Source: JBOGOC01 sp050747525 | GTDB taxonomy: Bacteria > Acidobacteriota > Polarisedimenticolia > JACPZX01 > DASXTC01 | NCBI GenBank assembly: GCA_050747525.1 | Contig: JBOGOC010000092.1 | Location: 1-58,131, forward strand | Direction of reading: 5' to 3' | Length of the DNA: 58,131 nucleotides | In this document: positions 28,668-35,526 of the stretch, in pieces | Position numbering within the stretch: the first letter of the stretch is position 1 | Layout of the letters: every line of letters starts with the position of its first letter | Translations under genes and position numbers: made by a program | The notes under the pieces: model-generated | Databases searched by the model: none | Seen by the model: only the letters and a program-made list of their open reading frames with translations | Told to the model about the DNA's origin: nothing

Positions 28668-28918
28668 CGCGGCGTCTCGTCGACGATCTCGAAGCGGTAC
28701 TGCTCGATGACGGTGTTGGCCAGCAGCGTCTCGCACATGGCCTTCACCCGCGAGGCGGCCTGCTCGCGTGAGACCCCCGCCAGCCGCACCTCGATCATCT
28801 TGCCCACCCGCACGTCGTCCGCCTCGGTGTAGCCCAGGGAGTGCAGCGCCCCGTGCACCGCCTTGCCCTGCGGATCCAGCACCGATGGCTTCAGCGTGAC
28901 GTACACCACCGCCTTCAT
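28664..28918 (-). CDS. purS: Phosphoribosylformylglycinamidine synthase, PurS subunit
   Basis: 84 residues, the small beta-alpha-beta subunit that bridges PurL and PurQ. Typical sequence: VTLKPSVLDPQGKAV near the N terminus, GYTEADDVRVGKMIEV in the middle and ANTVIEQYRFEI at the end. It overlaps purB and purQ by 4 bp (ATGA). Confidence 0.95.
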   Translation of the reverse strand: MKAVVYVTLKPSVLDPQGKAVHGALHSLGYTEADDVRVGKMIEVRLAGVSREQAASRVKAMCETLLANTVIEQYRFEIVDETPR

Positions 28919-30207
28919 GCGAAGACCCTCTCGAAAGTCGCGTCCACGTGCTTGAGATGTCGCTCCAGGTCGAATGCGTCGTCGATCTCCTGGCGGGTGA
29001 GCCGGCTGGTGATGCGCGGGTCCGCCAGCACCAGATCCTTGAACAACGCGCCGGTGTCCCAGCATTTCATGGCCGCTTCCTGCACGGCGGCGTAGGCCTC
29101 CTCGCGGGAGGACCCCTTGCGGGTGACCGCCAGCAGGAGCGCCCCCGAATAGATCAGGCCGCGGCTGCTCTCCAGGTTGGCCCGCATCCGGTCCGGGTAG
29201 ACCCGCAGCCCCTGCATGACCCCGGTAAACTTGTCCAGCATGTAGTCCAGCAGGATGGAGGAGTCGGGCAGGATCACGCGCTCCACCGAGGAATGGGAGA
29301 TGTCGCGCTCGTGCCACAAGGCGACGTTTTCCAGCCCCGCCACGAGGTTGGAGCGCAGAAGGCGCGCCAGTCCGGCGATCTGCTCGCACAGCACCGGGTT
29401 GCGCTTGTGCGGCATGGCCGACGACCCCTTCTGCCCTTCGGCGAAGGGCTCCTCGGCCTCCCTCACCTCGGTGCGCTGCAGGTGGCGGATCTCGGTGGCG
29501 AACTTCTCCAGCGACGCGCCGGCCAGGGCCAGGGCGGCCAGGTACTCGGCGTGCAGGTCGCGCTGCAGGATCTGCGTGGAGATGGGGGCGGGGCGCAGGC
29601 CCAGCTTCGCGCACACGCGCGCCTCCAGATCGGGGGACAGATGCGCGTAGGTCCCCACCGCGCCGGAGATCTTCCCCACGCGCACCGTCTCGCGAGCGGT
29701 CTCCAGACGGGCGATCTGGCGCGCCATCTCGTCGTGCCAGAGGGCCAGCTTCAGTCCGAAGGTGGTCGGCTCGGCGTGGATGCCGTGGGTGCGGCCGATC
29801 ATGGGCGTGCGGCGGAACTCGCGCGCCCGCTTCGCCAGGACCTCCTTGAGCCCCCGGGCCTTCTCGAGCAGCAGGTCGCACGCCTGCACCAGCTGCAGCG
29901 ACGTGGCCGTGTCGAGCATGTCGGACGACGTCAGCCCCAGGTGCACGTAGCGGGACGCCTCCCCCACCTTCTCGCCCACCGCCGTCAGGAAGGCGATCAC
30001 GTCGTGGCGCGTCCGGGCCTCGATCTCGCGCACGCGGACGGGGTCGACGGCCGCCTTCTCGCGGATGGCGGCGGCCGCCTGCGCCGGAATCTCGCCCGTC
30101 TCGGCCATCGCCTCGGCCACGGCCACTTCCACCCGCAGCCAGCAGGCCAGCTTGGTCTCCTCGTCCCAGATCCGCCCCATCGCGGGGAGGGTGTAACGCT
30201 CGATCAT
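28915..30207 (-). CDS. purB: Adenylosuccinate lyase
   Basis: Cleaves SAICAR and adenylosuccinate, releasing fumarate. About 430 residues, all helical superfamily. The signature GSSAMPHKRNP contains the flexible catalytic serine loop. Other marks are the substrate loop TSSDMLDTA and the general-acid His in RTHGIHAEPTT. The ATG overlaps the stop of the MBL-fold gene by 4 bp. Confidence 0.95.
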   Translation of the reverse strand: MIERYTLPAMGRIWDEETKLACWLRVEVAVAEAMAETGEIPAQAAAAIREKAAVDPVRVREIEARTRHDVIAFLTAVGEKVGEASRYVHLGLTSSDMLDTATSLQLVQACDLLLEKARGLKEVLAKRAREFRRTPMIGRTHGIHAEPTTFGLKLALWHDEMARQIARLETARETVRVGKISGAVGTYAHLSPDLEARVCAKLGLRPAPISTQILQRDLHAEYLAALALAGASLEKFATEIRHLQRTEVREAEEPFAEGQKGSSAMPHKRNPVLCEQIAGLARLLRSNLVAGLENVALWHERDISHSSVERVILPDSSILLDYMLDKFTGVMQGLRVYPDRMRANLESSRGLIYSGALLLAVTRKGSSREEAYAAVQEAAMKCWDTGALFKDLVLADPRITSRLTRQEIDDAFDLERHLKHVDATFERVFA

Positions 30208-30989
30208 GTCTCCACCACCTCGCTCACGCGGTCCTGCCACGCGACGTGCACCGCCACGCCGGACCGGCCGGCCCGCTCCAGCGCCGCGCGCCCGGCCCGG
30301 CGCGCCAGACCGGGCGTGTTGTTCGTGTCACTCAGATGCGCCAGCACCAGATGCCGCGTGGCCGCTCCCGCCACCTCGGCCACCAGAGACCCCATCGCCT
30401 CGTTGGACAGGTGGCCGTGCCGGCTCGCGATCCGCTGCTTCACGCTCCACGGATACGGGCCGTCGCGCAGGAGGTCGGCGTCATGGTTCGACTCGGTCAC
30501 CAGCACCTCGCAGGCCCGCAGCCGCTCGCAGGCCAGGCGCGTGGGGTATCCCAGATCGGTGGCATATCCGAGCCTCGTCCCTTCGCATGACACCACCACC
30601 CCCACGTTGTCCACCGCGTCGTGCGGCAGGGAGAAGGTCTCCACCTCCAGATCACCCACGCTGTAGAGGGCCGAGGCCTCGCTCAGGCACAGGGCCGCCA
30701 CTCCGAGCGTATCGAGCCCCGCCGCGCGGGCGGTGGCCGGGGTGGTGTGGATGGCCGCGCCGAAGCGGCGGCTGAACCGTGCCGCTCCACGCACGTGGTC
30801 GCCGTGCTCGTGGGAGACGATCACGGCGTCCACGCTCTTGGGGCTGCAGCCCACCTGCTGCAGCCGCCGAGCCGTCTCGCGCGCGGACAGGCCGCAGTCG
30901 ATCAGCAGGCGCCCGCGCCGGCCTTCCACGAGGGTGCAGTTGCCGGAGCTTCCGCTCCCCAGGACGACCACTCTGAGTCCTATGGTCAA
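30204..30989 (-). CDS. MBL-fold metallo-hydrolase, WalJ/YycJ-like
   Basis: 261 residues. The metallo-beta-lactamase motif reads SHEHGDH near residue 62, and later ligands appear in TESNHD, RHGHLSN and LAHLSDTNN. The start VVLGSGSSGNCTLVE is diagnostic for the YycJ/WalJ group, exonuclease-like proteins linked to cell-wall control or DNA repair in Firmicutes. Its role here is not clear. It lies between dut and purB in the same operon, 16 bp after dut. Confidence 0.88.
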   Translation of the reverse strand: MTIGLRVVVLGSGSSGNCTLVEGRRGRLLIDCGLSARETARRLQQVGCSPKSVDAVIVSHEHGDHVRGAARFSRRFGAAIHTTPATARAAGLDTLGVAALCLSEASALYSVGDLEVETFSLPHDAVDNVGVVVSCEGTRLGYATDLGYPTRLACERLRACEVLVTESNHDADLLRDGPYPWSVKQRIASRHGHLSNEAMGSLVAEVAGAATRHLVLAHLSDTNNTPGLARRAGRAALERAGRSGVAVHVAWQDRVSEVVET

Positions 30990-31005
30990 CCCTCCCGAGG
31001 GTCAG

Positions 31006-31464
31006 TCAGGACGAGCCGGTCGATCCGAAACCTGCCACTCCGCGGGCCGAGGGGGGAAGCTCGTCCACCTCGATCAGGTCCACGGTGGGCACCTTCTGGA
31101 ACACCATCTGGGCGATGCGGTCCCCGGGCCGGATGACCACGGGCTCGGACCCCAGGTTGACCGCCACCACGCGCACCTCCCCGCGGTAGTCCGCGTCGAT
31201 GGTGCCCGGAGTGTTGAGCATCGTGAGCCCGGCGGCGATGGCCAGGCCCGAGCGCGGGCGCACCTGCGCCTCATAGCCGGCAGGGATGGCCAGGGCGAAG
31301 CCGGTGGGCACGAGCGCTCTCTGTCCCGGCTCGAGCCGCAGCGGCTCGTCCAGGCACGCGCGCAGATCCACCCCCGAGCTGCCCGGGGTCGCCGCCTGGG
31401 GGATGGGCAGGCCGTTTCCCGGCAGCCGCCGGTAGAAGACCCTGATGTGCTCCGCGCCGCTCAC
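31006..31464 (-). CDS. dut: Deoxyuridine 5'-triphosphate nucleotidohydrolase (dUTPase)
   Basis: Hydrolyses dUTP to dUMP and PPi to keep uracil out of DNA; trimeric. 152 residues with the five motifs: SSGVDLRA (I), RPRSGLA (II), GTIDADYRGEV with the catalytic Asp (III), RIAQMVF (IV) and ARGVAGFGSTG (V). It starts with GTG 1 bp after the stop of the M16 peptidase gene. Confidence 0.95.
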   Translation of the reverse strand: MSGAEHIRVFYRRLPGNGLPIPQAATPGSSGVDLRACLDEPLRLEPGQRALVPTGFALAIPAGYEAQVRPRSGLAIAAGLTMLNTPGTIDADYRGEVRVVAVNLGSEPVVIRPGDRIAQMVFQKVPTVDLIEVDELPPSARGVAGFGSTGSS

Positions 31465-31465
31465 G

Positions 31466-32725
31466 TCAGAAGCGTATCCGGTCGGGTGTCACGTCGAACT
31501 GCGAAAGGTTCCCCAGCACCGCGAGGGTGCAGCGGTCGGGCATCAGCAGCGTGCGCGACAGCCGCAGCACGTCGTCGCGGGTGACGCTCTCGATGCCGTC
31601 GGCGATCTCGTCCAGCGAGAACTGCCGATCGTAATAGATGTCCTGCCTGGCCAGGTTGCTCATCCGGCTGGAGGATGATTCCAGGCTGAGCATGAGGCTT
31701 CCCTTGAGATGATCCTTGGCCGCGCGCAGCTCGGCGTCGCTGATGCTCATCTCCTTGAGCAGCGACAGCTCGTCGCAAACGCGCTTCACCACCTCGTGCC
31801 CGCCCCCGGGGCGGGTGGCCGCGTAGATCATGAGGTAGCCGGTGTCCAGGAAGGAGTTGATGGAGGAGAAGACCGTGTAGGCCAGCCCGCGCTCCTCGCG
31901 GATGCGCTGGAACAGCCGGGAGGACATGGTCCCTCCCAGGATCGTATTCATCAGATACCCGGCGTACCGGTCGTCGTGCCCCTGCCGGTAGGCCTCCACG
32001 CCCAGGCACAGGTGCAGCTGCTCGAGGTCTTTCTTCTCGCGGGTCACGATGCCGCCGTGGGCGCGCGGCGGGTTCACGGTGCGGCCGCCGCCGTTGGCCG
32101 GCATTCCGGCGAAGGCCTTGTGGATGTCGTCGAGAAACCTCTCGTGCTTCAGGTTGCCGGCCGCGGCGATGACCACGCTCCCCGGGTTGTAGGCTTCCTT
32201 GAAGTACTTCATGAGCTGAACGGTGCCAAGCGCGGTCACCGACTCGACGGTCCCCTGGATGGGGCGGCCCAGCGGGTGCGCCTGCCAGAAAGTCTGCGTG
32301 AACAGGTCGTACACCAGCTCGTCGGGGCTGTCCTCGACCATCTTGATCTCTTCGAAGATGACCTGCCGCTCTTTCTCGATGTTCTGCGGGTCGAACCGCG
32401 GGTGCAGCACGATGTCGGACAACAGATCCACGGCCACCGGGAGATGGTCGTCCAGGACGCGCGCATAGAAGCAGGTGTATTCCTTGGACGTGAACGCGTC
32501 GCACTGCCCCCCGATCGCATCGATGGTGCGGGCGATCTCGGCGGAGGTGCGCTTCTCGGTCCCCTTGAACAGCAGGTGCTCGATGAAGTGGGAGACGCCG
32601 TTCTCGTCGGGCTCCTCGTGGCGGGACCCCTGCTTGAGCCACACGCCCAGGGTCACCGAGCGCAGGTTGGGCATCTCCTCGGTGAGGATGGTGAGCCCGT
32701 TGGGAAAGACTTCCTTCCTGTGCAT
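31466..32725 (-). CDS. M16 family zinc peptidase (insulinase/processing-peptidase type)
   Basis: About 419 residues. The inverted zinc motif HxxEH appears as HFIEH near residue 48, with the third ligand Glu about 76 residues on in the FEEIKMVEDSPDE region. The length is that of single-domain MPP-beta-like enzymes that work as dimers (YmxG/PepR). In Firmicutes an equivalent gene stands beside dut and pnp, so the M16-dut order is a conserved pattern. The ATG is used; a GTG one codon earlier is in frame. Likely cytoplasmic, no signal peptide. First gene of the purine operon, behind a promoter-like sequence. Confidence 0.92.
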   Translation of the reverse strand: MHRKEVFPNGLTILTEEMPNLRSVTLGVWLKQGSRHEEPDENGVSHFIEHLLFKGTEKRTSAEIARTIDAIGGQCDAFTSKEYTCFYARVLDDHLPVAVDLLSDIVLHPRFDPQNIEKERQVIFEEIKMVEDSPDELVYDLFTQTFWQAHPLGRPIQGTVESVTALGTVQLMKYFKEAYNPGSVVIAAAGNLKHERFLDDIHKAFAGMPANGGGRTVNPPRAHGGIVTREKKDLEQLHLCLGVEAYRQGHDDRYAGYLMNTILGGTMSSRLFQRIREERGLAYTVFSSINSFLDTGYLMIYAATRPGGGHEVVKRVCDELSLLKEMSISDAELRAAKDHLKGSLMLSLESSSSRMSNLARQDIYYDRQFSLDEIADGIESVTRDDVLRLSRTLLMPDRCTLAVLGNLSQFDVTPDRIRF

Positions 32726-32807
32726 CACCGTTGCCTTGGATGTTGGGGACGGGTCGCCGGAGCGGCGGCCCCGGGCGCGGGAGACGACGATCCCGCAAGA
32801 GGTGTGA

Positions 32808-32837
32808 ACTATAACACCGTGGTGCGATGCAGTTCAA
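32808..32837 (-). promoter_or_regulatory. Possible sigma70 promoter for the M16-dut-MBL-pur operon
   Basis: On the minus strand TTGAAC is followed after 18 bp by TATAGT, about 83 bp before the peptidase start. Both boxes are close to consensus, which is rare in such GC-rich sequence. The -35 box overlaps the stop of the upstream pseudopilin-like gene. Confidence 0.5.
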
Positions 32838-33829
32838 GAAGGTTGGTTGGGATCCTCTTCCTCACCCTCGCCTTCCTCGTCCTCGCCCTGTGTCTCTTCG
32901 TCGTCAGGAGGCTCCTCGTCCTCGTAGTCCTCGTCCTCCTCGCCCTCCTCGTCCTCCTCGTACTGCTCGTCCTCGCCCCCCTCCTCCCGTTCACGCTGTT
33001 CCTTCTCGCGCTGGTCCTTGAGCATCTGGCGTCGGCGATTCTCGCGCTCCTGGTAAAGGTTCCTCTCCTTGGGAGCCGCTCCGGGATGGAGCGTGAAGGG
33101 GTTGGTGGCATCGCCGATCCCCTTCTGTAGAGGAACGTTGACGCCCTTGGTCCCGCTCGCCGGGCCTCCCATGGTCTCCTGCCCTTCCAGCAGCGTGGTG
33201 AACGCCCAGTCGTTGAGGTTGGCCAGGTTCTTGTAGATCTTCAGGCCGCTCTCCTTGGTCTTGTGCACCACGCCGACGATGGGGAGCCCCTGCTGCTCTC
33301 CGCCGCGGGCTTCGAATTCGTCGGGGGTCATCTCCGAGTATCCCGAGATGTCCTCTCCCGGGGATTTCTTCCGCCTGTCGATGCCGTCCAGGTCGGCAAA
33401 CGGGTCGGTTTTGGCCTGGATCCCGCCCCGCGGGCCTGCGCCGAACGAGCCTCCGCCGGAATCCCCGAACGGGTTGCTGAGGTCCCGGCGGCTGGCGTAC
33501 GGGTTGATGAACCCCTTGCCGGTGGGCGACAGGTAGACCTTGCCCCAGGAACCGTCCTCCTGCAGGGGATCCTTGTAGAGCTTGCGGATGTAGCGGTGGC
33601 GGTGCGGGCCCGGCTGCATGAGCAGCTTCAGCTCCAAGGGGAAGCTGCCGGTCTCCTTCTGATAGAAGGAGATGGCGCGGGCGTACTCCTCCCCGCGGAA
33701 GATCAGCTCCGCCTCGGCGTCGCGCCTCATGATGAAGACCCAGCTCTGCCCGGCCACCGTGAGCAGGATCAGCATCACGGCCACCAGCACCATGAGTCCC
33801 ACCAGCAGGTGCCCCGCCTCTCGCTTCAT
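32834..33829 (-). CDS. Pseudopilin-like protein without Glu5 and with a long acidic tail
   Basis: About 331 residues. The N terminus has a prepilin-like pattern: MKREAG, then a hydrophobic helix (HLLVGLMVLVAVMLILLTV). The residue at +5 after the Gly is Gly, not the usual Glu, and +1 is His. A GspG-like globular region follows (YARAISFYQKETGSFP, then IRKLYKDPL). The C-terminal 60 or so residues are a run of Glu/Asp (EEDEEGEEDEDYEDE). The ATG at 33829 has a GGGAGTGA site 5 bp before it; an in-frame GTG at 33850 overlapping the previous stop as GTGA is an alternative. Last gene of the secretion operon. Probably a minor pseudopilin. Confidence 0.65.
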   Translation of the reverse strand: MKREAGHLLVGLMVLVAVMLILLTVAGQSWVFIMRRDAEAELIFRGEEYARAISFYQKETGSFPLELKLLMQPGPHRHRYIRKLYKDPLQEDGSWGKVYLSPTGKGFINPYASRRDLSNPFGDSGGGSFGAGPRGGIQAKTDPFADLDGIDRRKKSPGEDISGYSEMTPDEFEARGGEQQGLPIVGVVHKTKESGLKIYKNLANLNDWAFTTLLEGQETMGGPASGTKGVNVPLQKGIGDATNPFTLHPGAAPKERNLYQERENRRRQMLKDQREKEQREREEGGEDEQYEEDEEGEEDEDYEDEEPPDDEETQGEDEEGEGEEEDPNQPS

Positions 33830-33846
33830 GGCTTCACTCCCGCATC

Positions 33847-34602
33847 TCACTGCACGTTGTCGATGATCCTGAACGGCGGCGCCGAGAAGGTGTTGGTCCG
33901 GTCCTGCGCCGTGATGAAGAAGTCGCAGATCCCGTCACGGTTGGTGTTGGGGTCGGCTGACGCGCTCGTGCACTGCTGCTGGCAGAGAGTGCTGTTGGGC
34001 TCGAAGGTGGAGAGCGCCAGACCGTTGATGTCCGAGTTGATCTGCCCCGGCGTGAAGCTGCCGTTCATCTCGCCAGTCGTCCCGAAGATGACCAGCACGC
34101 CGGGCGCCGGGTCGCCGTCGGTCTCGAACACCTCCACGATGACATTCAGGTCCGTCGTGCAGTCCTCCAGGATGGCGGGCACCACGTTCAGGATGAAGGT
34201 GGCCAGGTTCCCAGGCACGGTCTGCACCTGCGTCGTCCCGGTGATGTTGCCGGATCGCGCGGTGACGGTCACCGAGGTGGCGGTGCCGAGCTTGGACCGG
34301 GCCTGACCCAGATCGTCGGTGGTCAGAAAGGTGTCCGCCGGCGGATCCAGATCCCCTCCCGTGGTGGAGAAGGTGACCTCCTGGTTGTCGAGGAGCGTGC
34401 CGTTCTTGGACCGAACGGTCGCGGTGATCGTGCTGAAGCCCACCCCGTTGGTCGGCACGATGACCGTCTGCGGGTTGGCGCTGACGTTGACCGTCGAGTC
34501 GGAGGGTGCCGTCGGATCCCCTGCGTCGTCGCAGGCCGCCAGGACGGCGGCAGCCGTCAGGAGCAGGGCTGGCGCGGCGGCCCTCGTCCATCTGTTCTTC
34601 AT
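33847..34602 (-). CDS. Lipoprotein with Ig-like (Big-type) domains
   Basis: About 251 residues. The lipobox VLAAC gives a mature lipoprotein from about Cys24. The rest is beta-rich: STVNVSANPQTVIVPTNG, TITATVRSKNGTLLDNQEVTFSTT, LGQARSKLGTAT form a bacterial Ig-like module of invasin/Big_1 type, with a second, less clear domain containing two close cysteines (LCQQQC). Start chosen at the ATG behind CTGGAGGC. It sits between GspG-like and pseudopilin-like genes, so it may be an accessory or a substrate of the secretion system. Confidence 0.75.
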   Translation of the reverse strand: MKNRWTRAAAPALLLTAAAVLAACDDAGDPTAPSDSTVNVSANPQTVIVPTNGVGFSTITATVRSKNGTLLDNQEVTFSTTGGDLDPPADTFLTTDDLGQARSKLGTATSVTVTARSGNITGTTQVQTVPGNLATFILNVVPAILEDCTTDLNVIVEVFETDGDPAPGVLVIFGTTGEMNGSFTPGQINSDINGLALSTFEPNSTLCQQQCTSASADPNTNRDGICDFFITAQDRTNTFSAPPFRIIDNVQ

Positions 34603-34636
34603 GATGCCTCCAGAGATGTTTCGTTCCACACGGCGC

Positions 34637-35050
34637 TCACCATTCGGACATGTCCTCCCCGCTGAGGGATTGCTGCGTCGCGCCGCTTTGCACGTCGAAG
34701 ATGCCTGGTGAGGTGGCCGCCTCCTCTTCGGGAAGCGGGTCGTCGCTCGCCTCGGCGTAGATGAGCCTCCAGGTCGAAGTCGAATTGGTGAAGGGATCCG
34801 TGGGGACCTCCCTCAGGTATCCCTCCTCCACCAGCGCCTCGAGGCTCTCCGGATAGCGCGCCTTGTCGGCGAAGTACTGATCGATCGCCTCGCGCATGGT
34901 GTGCAGGTCGCTCTTGAGCACGGCCTCCCGGGCCCTCGTGGGGGCCGTCTTGAACTGGGGGATGGCGATGGCCGCCAGGATGCCGATGATCGAGACGACG
35001 ATGATCAGCTCGATGAGGGTGAATCCGCGCTCGTTCATGGGTTTTTGCAT
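34637..35050 (-). CDS. gspG: GspG-type major pseudopilin
   Basis: About 137 residues. The class III prepilin signal MNERG^FTLIEL with Glu5 is followed by the hydrophobic helix IIVVSIIGILAAIAIP. The globular part has the GspG motif YPESLEALVEEGYLREVPTDPF. A prepilin peptidase must process it, yet none is in the window. The start at 35050 is 4 bp after the stop of the previous pseudopilin gene; an internal ATG four codons on is also possible. Confidence 0.88.
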   Translation of the reverse strand: MQKPMNERGFTLIELIIVVSIIGILAAIAIPQFKTAPTRAREAVLKSDLHTMREAIDQYFADKARYPESLEALVEEGYLREVPTDPFTNSTSTWRLIYAEASDDPLPEEEAATSPGIFDVQSGATQQSLSGEDMSEW

Positions 35051-35054
35051 GGCG

Positions 35055-35522
35055 TCACCATGTGTTGTAGGGCGTGCCGTCCAGCCCCGTGGACTCGCTG
35101 GTTGTGTACACGTCGAAGACGTTCTGCCGCCCCCAGGACAGCGAGTTGGGGTCATCCTGAAGCGATCGCAGGCCCCACTCGGTGGTGTTGGTCATCGGGT
35201 CCTTGGGGATGCGGCGCAGGAAGCGCAGCTTCTTGTCGATCGCTCCCACCTGCGGGGCCCCGTCCACCAGGATCTCGAGGTCTTTGGGATAACCCTCCGT
35301 CTCGAGCCCTTCCTGCTGGAGGAGGCCGGCGTCCGCGTACTTCTTGAACATGTCGATGGCCGTGCGCATCTCGCGCAGAGCCGACTTCAGCTCCAGCTCC
35401 TTCTGCCGCCTGATGGCCGTTTTCGCCACGGGAAGCGCGGCCGCCGACAGGATCAGCAGGATGGCGATGGTGATCATCACCTCCAGGTAGGTGAGGCCGG
35501 CCTGCGTGTGCTTGCGCGTCAT
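35055..35522 (-). CDS. Second GspG-like pseudopilin
   Basis: 155 residues. The prepilin signal is KHTQAG^LTYLEV with Glu at +5, then a hydrophobic helix (ITIAILLILSAAALP). The globular region has helical MRTAIDMFKKYAD and the G-type ending RRIPKDPMTNTTEWGL. Together with the downstream GspG it could form a heteromeric or mixed pseudopilus. It starts with ATG 4 bp after the secretin stop. Confidence 0.85.
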   Translation of the reverse strand: MTRKHTQAGLTYLEVMITIAILLILSAAALPVAKTAIRRQKELELKSALREMRTAIDMFKKYADAGLLQQEGLETEGYPKDLEILVDGAPQVGAIDKKLRFLRRIPKDPMTNTTEWGLRSLQDDPNSLSWGRQNVFDVYTTSESTGLDGTPYNTW

Positions 35523-35526
35523 CGGC

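Noticed and set aside
28948..30666. Plus-strand 572-codon open frame opposite purB and the MBL gene
   Set aside because: Composition of a shadow frame and no recognisable motif.
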